Below are positions 9,113 through 17,073 of a stretch of 41,532 nt of DNA, in pieces. Positions within the stretch are counted from its first letter, which is position 1. Each line of letters begins with the position of its first letter. The position numbers were made by a program, and so were the translations under genes. This DNA comes from Bacteroidota bacterium (GTDB lineage Bacteria; Bacteroidota; Bacteroidia; Chitinophagales; Chitinophagaceae): NCBI GenBank assembly GCA_023433345.1, contig JAEZDA010000055.1:1-41532 (forward strand), given 5' to 3'. The notes under the pieces are model-generated. The model searched no databases and had not been told where the DNA came from. It was given only the letters and a program-made list of their open reading frames with translations.

Positions 9113-11461
9113 TCATTGATAAATTTTCTTAACCGAGGCAATAAATTCATCCTGCATCAATTCTCCACCAGGTTTAAAAGTCTTTACTTCATATACTTTT
9201 CGTTCCAGTAACAGATCTTTATCGTCATATGTAAATTCTGCAAAAGAAGTTTTGCTGCTCTTTGGCTGAATGAAATCCTTTCCTAATATCAATCCTATCT
9301 TTCCGAAATCTCCATAAAAGTATTCCTGCAACTGTGGAATCAATTTGTCGTAAAATATCTCATACAAATGATCTATAGAGGTTGCATTGATGAAGAACGC
9401 ATGGCCAATCTGCTGATCGGAAGAAAGCAATTTCTCTATTCGCTCGTTGATCTTTGTTAATAGATAATCCAACCGCACTCCTACATCGAATAAAGAATCA
9501 TTAATTTCCAAAAAGTCTTCCGGTGCCCAATATATACGTTCAGTATCTACCACATTAGACAACATTTTTTCCTCTGTTTCTCTGTTAAATCCAATCAACT
9601 CATAAAAGTTGTCAGCGACAGTTCTATAAGGCTCCTTTAACCATTTTTGATAGTCCAGGTGAATATGCCGTTCGTCATTCCAAAAAGAGCTTAATAATGC
9701 AAAGGGATGGAGCAAGGCAGAATCAGGCATCATATTCTCAAACACAAATCTGCGACGGAGGGCTGTATCTAAAGCCTCGACGCTTCGATCAGCCGTGTTC
9801 ATAGTTCCGATAATGTATAAGTTATCCGGCACTGCGAACTCCTCATCCTTGCTATATGGCAACTTGATAGTTATTCCTTCTTTTTGTCCGAATCGCTTAT
9901 CCTCTTCTAATAAGGTGATTAGTTCCCCAAAGATCTGACTCACATTGCCACGATTAATTTCATCAATGATCAGAACAAACGGCTTTCCTTTTTTAATAAA
10001 AACTTTCTTCTGCTTAACAATTCGCAACTGATCCAGGTATCCGTTAAATTCTTCGGTATCTACATTCAGATCGTCATTTGAAGATTCGGAAACAGTAATC
10101 TCAATATTTTCCGAGCGCAGAAATGCGAGGAAAGATTTATAAACTGCATAGTGAGGAGAGAGATGGTAAGAAATAACAGGCTGCAACCGCTGCCTCAGGT
10201 TCACCTCGGTGTCGGAAATACCCTCATCCCGCATCCACTTAATTTTCTCCGGTTTAATGGGAAAGGGTGTTTTCCCGGGTTCGGCTTTGGTTGAAGCATT
10301 TCCCCAACGGTAGTAAGCTACAATCCTTCCCTTACTTAGTTCGTCACGATCAGGCCTTAACTCAGAATTCTCCTTTGTTACAAACGGGTATTCATTTGCG
10401 TCAACGGTCTTCTGCAGATGCTCAATAAATCTTTTCCAGAGCACATCAAAGGTTGCCTCCTGCCTGGTCTCTGCATTTTCCTGTGCAGTGGCTTCTAATG
10501 CTTTAAAGCATATCTTTTTAAATAAACCCGATTGAACTTCGTAGACAACCTTGCCATCTTTTGTCAACGGCTTTATTCCTTCGATAAAATCTTCGTAGGA
10601 CATAGACTGGTGGAATGTGCAGAACTGAATTGAACCTTCATCGACTAATCTGTCGTATTCGGCATGTATCTCAGTTCGCGAAGCCGTTTCGATGTCGAAC
10701 TCGCGGTTTGCTATTGCTACCGCTTTGTTTATCGTGTTGAATGTTTTACCAGTCCCCGGAGGCCCATATAAAATTTGATTTAGCGGAAAATATTCTTCTT
10801 TTGGCTCTGATTGTTTCATAGTTGTCTGTTGCTTGATCGCTATTTCGTTATCTGCTTTATTTCCATATTTAATCTGTCGCTGTTCAAACTTTGAAAGCAT
10901 CTTATTGAAGGCAGCTTCGGAGTAACGCTCAGCGAAGAAATCAGGATTATCTTCCTTAGTTTTTGAAATTTGTTCATCTACTATGGGCATTATTATTTCA
11001 AGATCCTTTTCTACATCCAGCAACATACTTTCAACTGTTTCGTATTTATTCTTTGGTGAATAAATATAAAATCGAAACATCTTATTGTCAGCTTCAGCTT
11101 CCTGCGTTCGGCTAAATTGATCCTTAAGTTCCTTTTTTATATTCATTACGAGATCAAGAGCCAGCCGATTCTGCTTATCGACAGGATCTTTGGTTTGCTG
11201 AAACTGGAATGTATAAAAATAACCTCCTTCAACAAGCGTGAACATGAGGTTAATCAGATCGGTAGAGGATCCCGGAAAATAAACACGGATATGCCAGAAT
11301 GTTGTTCCAAAATATCCTGACTTTTCAGTTCCGATGAAGATGTCGGTTTCTGCGCCCTTATTACCCTTTTGTCTGAGAGAAAACCTAAAGTCTGGGTCAG
11401 CGGCATGTTTTTTCATTAACCATTGAAAAACTTGCTTTTCTGCTTCTTTATACCTCGTCAT
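9113..11461 (-). CDS. mcrB: McrB-type AAA+ restriction motor
   Basis: A 782-aa protein. Residues 1-170 form an N-terminal domain I do not recognise with certainty (KGAETDIFIGTEKSGYFG and GGYFYTFQFQQTKDP suggest a modified-DNA or other recognition module). Residues 225-700 are the McrB AAA+ GTPase: Walker A GPPGTGKT at 233-240, Walker B FVLIIDEINRG at 495-505, the McrB signature GTMNTADRS at 552-560 and a basic arginine-finger stretch RRRF at 569-572. McrB hexamers hydrolyse GTP, translocate DNA and activate McrC. The variable N-terminus would set the specificity. The gap to mcrC is 6 bases. The gene follows the small P-loop gene by 81 bases. Confidence 0.93.
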   Translation of the reverse strand: MTRYKEAEKQVFQWLMKKHAADPDFRFSLRQKGNKGAETDIFIGTEKSGYFGTTFWHIRVYFPGSSTDLINLMFTLVEGGYFYTFQFQQTKDPVDKQNRLALDLVMNIKKELKDQFSRTQEAEADNKMFRFYIYSPKNKYETVESMLLDVEKDLEIIMPIVDEQISKTKEDNPDFFAERYSEAAFNKMLSKFEQRQIKYGNKADNEIAIKQQTTMKQSEPKEEYFPLNQILYGPPGTGKTFNTINKAVAIANREFDIETASRTEIHAEYDRLVDEGSIQFCTFHQSMSYEDFIEGIKPLTKDGKVVYEVQSGLFKKICFKALEATAQENAETRQEATFDVLWKRFIEHLQKTVDANEYPFVTKENSELRPDRDELSKGRIVAYYRWGNASTKAEPGKTPFPIKPEKIKWMRDEGISDTEVNLRQRLQPVISYHLSPHYAVYKSFLAFLRSENIEITVSESSNDDLNVDTEEFNGYLDQLRIVKQKKVFIKKGKPFVLIIDEINRGNVSQIFGELITLLEEDKRFGQKEGITIKLPYSKDEEFAVPDNLYIIGTMNTADRSVEALDTALRRRFVFENMMPDSALLHPFALLSSFWNDERHIHLDYQKWLKEPYRTVADNFYELIGFNRETEEKMLSNVVDTERIYWAPEDFLEINDSLFDVGVRLDYLLTKINERIEKLLSSDQQIGHAFFINATSIDHLYEIFYDKLIPQLQEYFYGDFGKIGLILGKDFIQPKSSKTSFAEFTYDDKDLLLERKVYEVKTFKPGGELMQDEFIASVKKIYQ

Positions 11462-11542
11462 AGTTTAAAATTTCCCCTTACTAAATTTCTCGTGTCTGTT
11501 AATATCTCTTTTAACTCTATGCAAATTCCCGCTAATGTGCAA

Positions 11543-11971
11543 CTAGTTAAGATTACGTTCCACAGACTCCAATAATACATTTGCATCGGCTTGGTTAACA
11601 GCCGTACGGAGAGCCGGGTCCGCTTCAACGGTTTTTGGTATAAACTCTTTAGTAAACCCTGCATAGCTTTCAATAGTTTCTCTGGTTCTGTCGCCAGTGG
11701 CTGACGGGCGGCAGGCAATAACGATTATGTGACATCCTTGGGCAATAAAGAAATCTATTCTCATACGTATAAGGTCTGGGTTGTCTCCATATGTGGTAAC
11801 TCCAATTTTTTTACCTTTTTTCTCTACTATAACAAAGAATTCCTTGCTACCGCGCCTCTTTCGATCTTGAATAATTTCGTAGTTATCTTGCTTCATGCTT
11901 TCGTAAAGCAAACCAATTGTAGTTGACTTACCGTTAGACGGCCTACCTTCTAACGCAATGATATTTGACAT
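11543..11971 (-). CDS. Small P-loop NTPase-like protein in the restriction operon
   Basis: A 142-aa protein with an N-terminal Walker A motif GRPSNGKST (residues 8-16) directly after a hydrophobic strand (NIIALEG), which is typical of a P-loop fold. A second strand HIIVIACRPS (about residues 80-89) could hold the equivalent of Walker B or a nucleobase-binding strand. The short length and order resemble kinase or dethiobiotin-synthase-like P-loop proteins reduced to a core. I do not recognise the family. It lies 25 bases after hsdS and 81 bases before mcrB, so it is part of the same transcript. A role as a regulator or accessory of McrBC or Hsd is inference. A different frame at 11458-11718 is a shadow. 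Confidence 0.7.
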   Translation of the reverse strand: MSNIIALEGRPSNGKSTTIGLLYESMKQDNYEIIQDRKRRGSKEFFVIVEKKGKKIGVTTYGDNPDLIRMRIDFFIAQGCHIIVIACRPSATGDRTRETIESYAGFTKEFIPKTVEADPALRTAVNQADANVLLESVERNLN

Positions 11972-11996
11972 GTTTATTTTGTTTTATTGACTTCAT

Positions 11997-13208
11997 TTAA
12001 TTTTCCCCCACCCTCACCTCCCCACTCATCAACTTCGGCAATAAAGTATCACGTAAAGTAGTTAGCGTATGAATTTGAACTGAATTATGTTCGACTTTTT
12101 GAAAGCATTCTGTGATGGCCTTACCAACCTTTCTTTGCAGTTCCATAGGCGGAATAATTATATCAGAATCTTTAATTGTTTCTGACGAAAGATTTACTTG
12201 TACTCCGCTATTGGCTTTACTCTGAAGGATGCTTATGAAATCCCAGTCTTTCAATTGGACATAAAGAAGATAATTATTTATCAATCTGTCAGCTGACTTC
12301 AAACAAATACGGGCAACTCTTTGATTTAATACGTAATTGTCATTTTTATCAATAATTGCAGGTACGCCTAAAATCACCACGTTATCTTTCATGTCGGTCA
12401 TTGCCATAACAATGTCCTCTTTGTTTAAAACCCATTTCTTTAACCGTGCACTTCGTTCTACAAAATCTCTCTTAGGGTTGGAACGAAGACCACCACCTTT
12501 TCGAATATGCCCCATTTTAAATACTTCCAAAGATCCCGGTTGGTTCGTCAAATAATCATTCGGACTAAAGGCATATCCATTTTGAACAATTGCAATATCT
12601 CCAAGTTTGCTCACCACCCATTCCTCCTTCGCCTCCTCCACAAACCACTGCCGGAACAACGTTTCCGCCATGGCCTCCAAGGTGGCGTTTTGCCGGTGAA
12701 GTAAATCTATCTTATCATCAAGGCTGCTGAGGATCGAGGCGATTACAGTTTGTTCGGGGAGTGAAGGCAGTTTGAATGAATACTCCCTTAATCCCTTCAA
12801 TGGCACATTTGGAATTGTTGTTCCTGTAGCGATACCATCAATATACTTTTGGAAATCCCTGCCAATCAATGTGTAATAGGCAAACCTTAAATCAATTTCA
12901 TCATTTAAATTAATATAACAAGCACTCTTTCCAAGGATGCATTTCTCTTGCTGGTAATAAGCAACATTCCCAATTGTGCCATTAATCCCCAGCAACAAGG
13001 TCTTTTCATTTAATGGCTTTAAATGCTTTTGAAATTCAATATCGTTTACCTTCTTAGTTTCTTGCTTGATTATTATTTTACCATTCACCAAATTATTTCC
13101 GTTAATGAAATAATAATTGCCCGTACTATCATATTTAGGAGTACCATGGAGCCCATCACCAATTCGAGTTGTAACGGCAGTTAATAGAACTTCTTTCCAC
13201 GCATTCAT
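11997..13208 (-). CDS. hsdS: Type I restriction-modification specificity subunit
   Basis: A 403-aa protein of the HsdS family, the DNA-recognition subunit shared by the modification and restriction complexes. Two target-recognition domains are visible: TRD1 at about residues 1-150 (ending GTTIPNVPLKGLREYSFKLP) and TRD2 at about 200-360. A central helical spacer (about residues 155-195, EQTVIASILSSLDDKIDLLH) and the C-terminal repeat of it (KVGKAITECFQKVEHNS, then LLPKLMSGEVRV) are the conserved regions that set the spacing between the two half-sites. The target sequence cannot be read from this. The start at 13208 is 3 bases after the 86-aa gene, so translation is tightly linked. Confidence 0.94.
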   Translation of the reverse strand: MNAWKEVLLTAVTTRIGDGLHGTPKYDSTGNYYFINGNNLVNGKIIIKQETKKVNDIEFQKHLKPLNEKTLLLGINGTIGNVAYYQQEKCILGKSACYINLNDEIDLRFAYYTLIGRDFQKYIDGIATGTTIPNVPLKGLREYSFKLPSLPEQTVIASILSSLDDKIDLLHRQNATLEAMAETLFRQWFVEEAKEEWVVSKLGDIAIVQNGYAFSPNDYLTNQPGSLEVFKMGHIRKGGGLRSNPKRDFVERSARLKKWVLNKEDIVMAMTDMKDNVVILGVPAIIDKNDNYVLNQRVARICLKSADRLINNYLLYVQLKDWDFISILQSKANSGVQVNLSSETIKDSDIIIPPMELQRKVGKAITECFQKVEHNSVQIHTLTTLRDTLLPKLMSGEVRVGEN

Positions 13209-13211
13209 CTT

Positions 13212-13472
13212 TTATCCATTTATTGGTTGAGTACTTATCCAATTCACAACTACATTTTCTCCACTTTCTAAAACTCTAAATCCCAAACTTTTCTTCTTCA
13301 AAACCTCGGCACCCTTAAAACGGAAGGTCTTAGAAAAAGGTTTCGATTCATGATTAATATTGACTACAAGTGTGTCGCCATTTGCCAACCCATCCAAGTG
13401 TATCCGGTAATTGACTGAGGAGTCTTTTCGGGTAGATGGTCGTATGGTACGGTTGCGAATTATCTCGGGCAT
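13212..13472 (-). CDS. Small hypothetical protein between hsdM and hsdS
   Basis: An 86-aa soluble protein with no signal peptide or membrane segment. It is basic at its N-terminus (RNRTIRPSTRKDSS), then has alternating beta-like segments (YRIHLDGLANGDTLVVNI, FSKTFRFKGAEVL, GFRVLESGENVVVNWI), suggesting a small beta-barrel or sandwich. I do not recognise the family. It is packed 3 bases from the gene on each side, so it is very likely translated with hsdS and the GIY-YIG-like gene. Confidence 0.7.
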   Translation of the reverse strand: MPEIIRNRTIRPSTRKDSSVNYRIHLDGLANGDTLVVNINHESKPFSKTFRFKGAEVLKKKSLGFRVLESGENVVVNWISTQPING

Positions 13473-13475
13473 ATT

Positions 13476-13991
13476 TTATAGCTTTTGCAATTGTTTGAAA
13501 ATGGCTTCTACTTCATTGACGTACTCCCGTGAGTCTTTCCTACTTCCCCGTTTATTAAAAACATTCTCTAAACCGAATTCTACCTTGCACTTTGATATTA
13601 AACCAGCTTCAATTTTCTCAGCAATAGTTCTTTTAATTGCATGCTCCTCTTTCTGTATATTTTTATCATAAGGTTTTATCATCCAGGCATAGTAGGTAAA
13701 ATCCATATCGCAGAGTAAACTTGAATCTTCTTTGACGTTTATTCCCAGTTTTTCCTCTATCCCTTTTATCACCTGATTTTGTGTGCTTTTCCCCAACATA
13801 AAATGTCCGCCCATTCTATAAAAAGGTGAACGAGCAACTAAATGTTTTCGGTCTCCTGTCATTCCGATGTAATGGTACCTTTTCTCGTTATGTTTAACCA
13901 ATACTATGTATACATAGTACCCTGGCCGAAACCAATCCTGTTGCAATTTCATAGTTACGGGGGCACCAATTTCTAGTAGTGTATTATTCAT
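13476..13991 (-). CDS. GIY-YIG-like nuclease-domain protein in the hsd operon
   Basis: A 171-aa protein whose first half fits the GIY-YIG fold: GYYVYIVLV (strand 1 with the YVY variant of GIY), YHYIGMTGD (the YIG strand), then a basic stretch with R54 (RSPFYRMGGH), and later a Glu-rich helix (QKEEHAIKRTI) that could carry the metal-binding Glu. The match is diverged, so this is a call by motif. GIY-YIG enzymes cut DNA in repair, recombination or defence. It overlaps the end of hsdM by 8 bases and is followed 3 bases later by the 86-aa gene, an unusual position for a nuclease gene. It could instead be a non-catalytic DNA-binding remnant. Confidence 0.6.
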   Translation of the reverse strand: MNNTLLEIGAPVTMKLQQDWFRPGYYVYIVLVKHNEKRYHYIGMTGDRKHLVARSPFYRMGGHFMLGKSTQNQVIKGIEEKLGINVKEDSSLLCDMDFTYYAWMIKPYDKNIQKEEHAIKRTIAEKIEAGLISKCKVEFGLENVFNKRGSRKDSREYVNEVEAIFKQLQKL

Positions 13992-15594
13992 CGATCTTAA
14001 TTTTTTTCAGGCTAGCAGAAATAATTTCATTCAACTTGGCTTCTTCTTTTATCTGGGATTCCAATTCCGTCTTCAATGCCTCAAATCTTTCCTTAAAATC
14101 AAAATCATCTTCATCATCAGGCAGGCCAACATAACGGCCGGGGGTTAGCACATAGTCTAATTCCTGAACACGGCTGATGGGAACGGAGGCGCAGAAGCCG
14201 GGGATATCTTTATAAACCACCTTGTCCAAGGTTGGATTTCTCCAGGCATGATAGGTATCCGCAATACGCATGATGTCTTCGTGCGATAATTCGCGGGTGC
14301 GGCGGTTAATAAGGTGACCAAGGTTCCGGGCATCGATGAAGAGGATCTCGTTTTTCCCGTTGTTCCCTCGTGATATATCGTTAACCACCCCGTCAGCCAA
14401 AGGCTGCCACCCCTCCCTTGGAGGGGAATTTTTTCGGCTCCGATCGAGGAACCATAAGGCCGCAGGTATTTGTGTGTTCAAAAACAACTTTGCCGGCAAG
14501 TTCACAATACAATCGATCAGGCCTGCTTCCACCATGTTCTTTCTTATCTCGCCCTCGCCGCTGGTTTTAGAAGTGAGCGCACCTTTTGCCAGTACCACCC
14601 CTGCGCGCCCGGTTGGTGCGAGGTGATAAATAAAATGTTGTAGCCATGCAAAGTTGGCATTGCCGGTGGGAGGTGTTCCAAACTGCCAGCGCCCGTCTGT
14701 TCGCATAAGGTCGCCACCCCAATCGCTCACGTTAAAAGGAGGATTCGCAATGATGTGATCTGCTTTAAGGTCTTTGTGCGCATCATTCAAAAAGCTGCCC
14801 TCATTATTCCATTTCACCTGGCTGCTGTCAATACCACGTATGGCAAGGTTCATCTTGGCAAGGCGCCATGTAGTTTGGTTACTTTCCTGTCCATAAATGG
14901 AAATATCATCCACCTTGCCCTGGTGGCTATCTACAAATTTCAAGCTCTGTACGAACATACCGCCGCTGCCACAACAAGGATCGAATACACGGCCGCTGTA
15001 TGGTTCTAACATCTCTACCAACAACTCTACTACGCTGCGTGGCGTATAGAACTGTCCACCCTTTTTACCCTCAGCAAGAGCAAACTCGCCCAAAAAATAT
15101 TCGAAAACATGACCAAGGATATCAGCACTCCGCGCCTTTGCAGTACCCAGCGCAATGTTGCCAACAAGGTCAATCAATTCTCCAAGACTTGCAGGATCCA
15201 GATTCTGCCTGGCGAAAACTTTTGGAAGCACTCCCTTCAGTGACGCGTTATCACGTTCAATGGCATCCATTGCATCGTCCACATCCTTTCCGATCTCCGG
15301 GAGCTTTGCCCGGCTCTGCAAATAATTCCATCGCGCAGATGGAGGAACGAAGAAAACATTCTCTGCCCGGTACTCATCCCTATCTTCGGGATCAGCACCT
15401 GCATAATCCCCTTTCCCCTCCACCAGTTTTTCATACATCTCTTCAAAAGAATCACTGATGTATTTAAGAAAGATGAGTCCGAGTACTACGTGCTTATACT
15501 CCGCCGCATCAATGTTCTTGCGTAGTTTATCCGCGGCTTTCCAAAGTTGTTTTTCGAGAGGTTCTTCTGCTGGTGCGTTTTTTTGTTTGGCCAT
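13984..15594 (-). CDS. hsdM: Type I restriction-modification methyltransferase subunit
   Basis: A 536-aa N6-adenine methyltransferase. Visible parts are the HsdM N-terminal helical domain (residues 10-140), the AdoMet-binding motif I FDPCCGSGG (204-212) and the catalytic NPPF motif (284-287), followed by DARNLG (421-426) and a C-terminal helical region. It pairs with HsdS to protect host DNA. Residues 389-404 (NSPPREGWQPLADGVV) are the in-frame translation of a 48-bp palindromic repeat, in the loop between WFLDRSRK and NEILFIDAR; ordinary HsdM proteins have only a short loop there. The gene overlaps the next gene by 8 bases and begins the defence operon, 51 bases after the membrane-protein cluster. 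Confidence 0.95.
   Translation of the reverse strand: MAKQKNAPAEEPLEKQLWKAADKLRKNIDAAEYKHVVLGLIFLKYISDSFEEMYEKLVEGKGDYAGADPEDRDEYRAENVFFVPPSARWNYLQSRAKLPEIGKDVDDAMDAIERDNASLKGVLPKVFARQNLDPASLGELIDLVGNIALGTAKARSADILGHVFEYFLGEFALAEGKKGGQFYTPRSVVELLVEMLEPYSGRVFDPCCGSGGMFVQSLKFVDSHQGKVDDISIYGQESNQTTWRLAKMNLAIRGIDSSQVKWNNEGSFLNDAHKDLKADHIIANPPFNVSDWGGDLMRTDGRWQFGTPPTGNANFAWLQHFIYHLAPTGRAGVVLAKGALTSKTSGEGEIRKNMVEAGLIDCIVNLPAKLFLNTQIPAALWFLDRSRKNSPPREGWQPLADGVVNDISRGNNGKNEILFIDARNLGHLINRRTRELSHEDIMRIADTYHAWRNPTLDKVVYKDIPGFCASVPISRVQELDYVLTPGRYVGLPDDEDDFDFKERFEALKTELESQIKEEAKLNEIISASLKKIKIDE
14384..14431. repeat. Solo 48-bp palindromic repeat in hsdM
   Basis: A solo copy of the right end of the hsdR cassette: accaccccg, then tcagcc-aaa-ggctgc, then cccctcc-ctt-ggagggg, then aattt. 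It is 16 codons long and read without a stop in hsdM. Of its 7 differences from the hsdR copy, 3 are in loop one, 3 in loop two and 1 at the base of a stem, so the stems look conserved and the loops free. Confidence 0.88.
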
Positions 15595-15645
15595 TATAAA
15601 AAGAAAATTTCCCTATCGGGAAATTGCATATGTTAGTCAAAGTGG

Positions 15646-16173
15646 TTAGGGCTTTAAAGAATTCACTACTCTAAAGATGTAGGGCATGTACAAATCCTTC
15701 TTAGCATACTCACAAGTGTATGTCAAATTTACGAGGAAGCCACTTCTGATCTGGTTAACCGAGTGAAAATATAGTTCCCCATTTGTATAGTGCATATAAT
15801 GCGACTTCCTGCCGTTAATGGTCATAAAACCACGTTTAATAATCTTTGTATTCGTCAATCCGTTTGCGGCAAACTGTTCTTCTATTTGATAGTCGCTTCC
15901 ACCGTTCATTTCAGAAATTTGATCATCCGTTGTGCCAGCGGGAAGTCTTCGCACCGTTGTAATTATTGATGCCCCCTCCGAATTAATATATTTTAGATCG
16001 ATGTTGGCACCGATACTGCTCCGAGGGACGTAACCATCGGGAATTTCAATTGAATAATTTGCCTTTTCTCCTTTAACCCTTTGAAACTCTGCTTGTGCAA
16101 TTGCTGTCAATTGAAAAAACAGGACAAACAATGTCATTGAACCATGAAAAAACTTTCTACGCATCTTAAACAA
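15646..16173 (-). CDS. Secreted hypothetical protein
   Basis: A 175-aa protein with an N-terminal signal peptide (MRRKFFHGSMTLFVLFFQLTA, cleavage probably after AIAQA near residue 29), then a mature beta-rich domain. It starts FQRVKGEKANYSIEIPDGY and contains YMHYTNGELYFH and FLVNLTYTCEY; this pattern is reminiscent of PsbP-like/DUF1795 domains, but the match is weak. The start is given as the ATG at 16173; the fourth codon is an alternative ATG. It follows the 61-aa gene by one base and precedes hsdM by 51 bases, so it ends the small membrane-protein operon. Confidence 0.7.
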   Translation of the reverse strand: MFKMRRKFFHGSMTLFVLFFQLTAIAQAEFQRVKGEKANYSIEIPDGYVPRSSIGANIDLKYINSEGASIITTVRRLPAGTTDDQISEMNGGSDYQIEEQFAANGLTNTKIIKRGFMTINGRKSHYMHYTNGELYFHSVNQIRSGFLVNLTYTCEYAKKDLYMPYIFRVVNSLKP

Positions 16174-16174
16174 T

Positions 16175-16360
16175 TTAAAAGTTATCGGGCTGTTTCTTTG
16201 GCTGCCACATCAATAAAAAAATGCCAAGGCCGATAAAAAAGATACCGTAACCTATATCTTCTCCAGCGTCCGGTCTCCCTGCCTGGGTTTTTGCGTAACA
16301 TCCTATAAAGTTTCCTACCCCTGCTAGAAGAAACAAAACTCCAAAAATCTTTCTAATCAT
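16175..16360 (-). CDS. Small two-span membrane protein
   Basis: A 61-aa protein with two hydrophobic segments (about residues 4-20 and 38-52, IGYGIFFIGLGIFLLM) joined by a polar loop with AKTQAGRPDAGED. The end (QPKKQPDNF) is polar. No family recognised. It overlaps the previous gene by 4 bases (ATGA at 16357-16360), so it is translationally coupled to it. Confidence 0.6.
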   Translation of the reverse strand: MIRKIFGVLFLLAGVGNFIGCYAKTQAGRPDAGEDIGYGIFFIGLGIFLLMWQPKKQPDNF

Positions 16361-16584
16361 TGATTTTGATTTTCAGTTTGATTATGCCAATTTGTAACAG
16401 GTTTTAAGCAATGGATCCAAATCATTGCAACTATGGGCATACAAAATCCAAAGAAGCCCCAGCCTCCGGTACTTCGGTTTAATTCCTTTGCTTTATTAGA
16501 ACAAACTATCACTCCAACAAGCCTTAAAATAAGTGCGAAAACGAAAAAAACACCTTCTCCGCCCTGAGATTGTAGTAAAATCAT
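16357..16584 (-). CDS. Small membrane protein
   Basis: A 75-aa protein with two hydrophobic segments (FFVFALILRLVGVIVCS, then GFFGFCMPIVAMIWIHCL). The C-terminus is polar (TNWHNQTENQNQ). The pattern (RLVGVIVCSNKAKELNRS) resembles small uncharacterised membrane proteins common in Bacteroidota. It starts 6 bases after the J-domain-like gene and overlaps the next by 4 bases, as in an operon. Confidence 0.6.
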   Translation of the reverse strand: MILLQSQGGEGVFFVFALILRLVGVIVCSNKAKELNRSTGGWGFFGFCMPIVAMIWIHCLKPVTNWHNQTENQNQ

Positions 16585-16590
16585 GTATGG

Positions 16591-17073
16591 TTAATTTAAT
16601 AGCATTTCAGCTTTTGTCTTTAATTCGAGCAATTTTGAATATTTAGTTCTATTTCTACCAATTTCCATTACGATCTCATTGGCAATCCTGTTTTTTTCAG
16701 GATCAGTAAATCTGTCTGGATGAAATTTCTTCACCAATTCTTCGTAAAGTTTTTTTGATTTATTGATATCATTCATTAAACCGCCAAAATCAATCTGAGC
16801 ATTTTTTGCCTCTTCAAAAACATCAACTGGTTGCTGCGGAGTTTGCGCTTCAACTAGTTTTTCTGTAAGAACAGAAATCTCCTTCTTAAGTAAGAATATA
16901 TGAGATCTCCTTTTTCGCAAAATCAGAAGAAGGGTGCCGATTATGATTAGTTCGAGAATTACAATCCAAATCCAATAGTTACTCCAATAGAAATTTGTTG
17001 ATGGGGATGCTGCAATCACTTTTCCAAGTTGAGCAGAGTCAATATTAGCCTGTAGGAAGAAATATTTGATCAT
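16591..17073 (-). CDS. Membrane-anchored protein with J-domain-like HPD motif
   Basis: From the ATG at 17073 this encodes 160 aa; a further 14 codons upstream are open (to 17115) but would overlap the previous gene, while 17073 gives a 4-base ATGA overlap with it, so I take 17073. One membrane segment (about residues 31-52, IWIVILELIIIGTLLLIL) follows a short N-terminal part. Then a coiled stretch leads to KLYEELVKKFHPDRFTDP, which carries the HPD tripeptide of J-domains between two helices. J-domains stimulate Hsp70 (DnaK) ATPase. The domain is shorter than usual, so it may be a degenerate J-like module. Confidence 0.65.
   Translation of the reverse strand: MIKYFFLQANIDSAQLGKVIAASPSTNFYWSNYWIWIVILELIIIGTLLLILRKRRSHIFLLKKEISVLTEKLVEAQTPQQPVDVFEEAKNAQIDFGGLMNDINKSKKLYEELVKKFHPDRFTDPEKNRIANEIVMEIGRNRTKYSKLLELKTKAEMLLN

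Noticed and set aside
11458..11718. 86-aa frame between mcrB and the P-loop gene
   Set aside because: Overlaps the better-supported P-loop gene in another frame and has no features.
13476..13991. Reading the GIY-YIG-like protein as a homing endonuclease inserted in the operon
   Set aside because: It is a separate gene with normal overlaps to both neighbours, with no intron or intein signals around it.
15000..15458. 152-aa open frame on the plus strand
   Set aside because: Antisense to hsdM motif I and N-terminal region; no recognisable domain.
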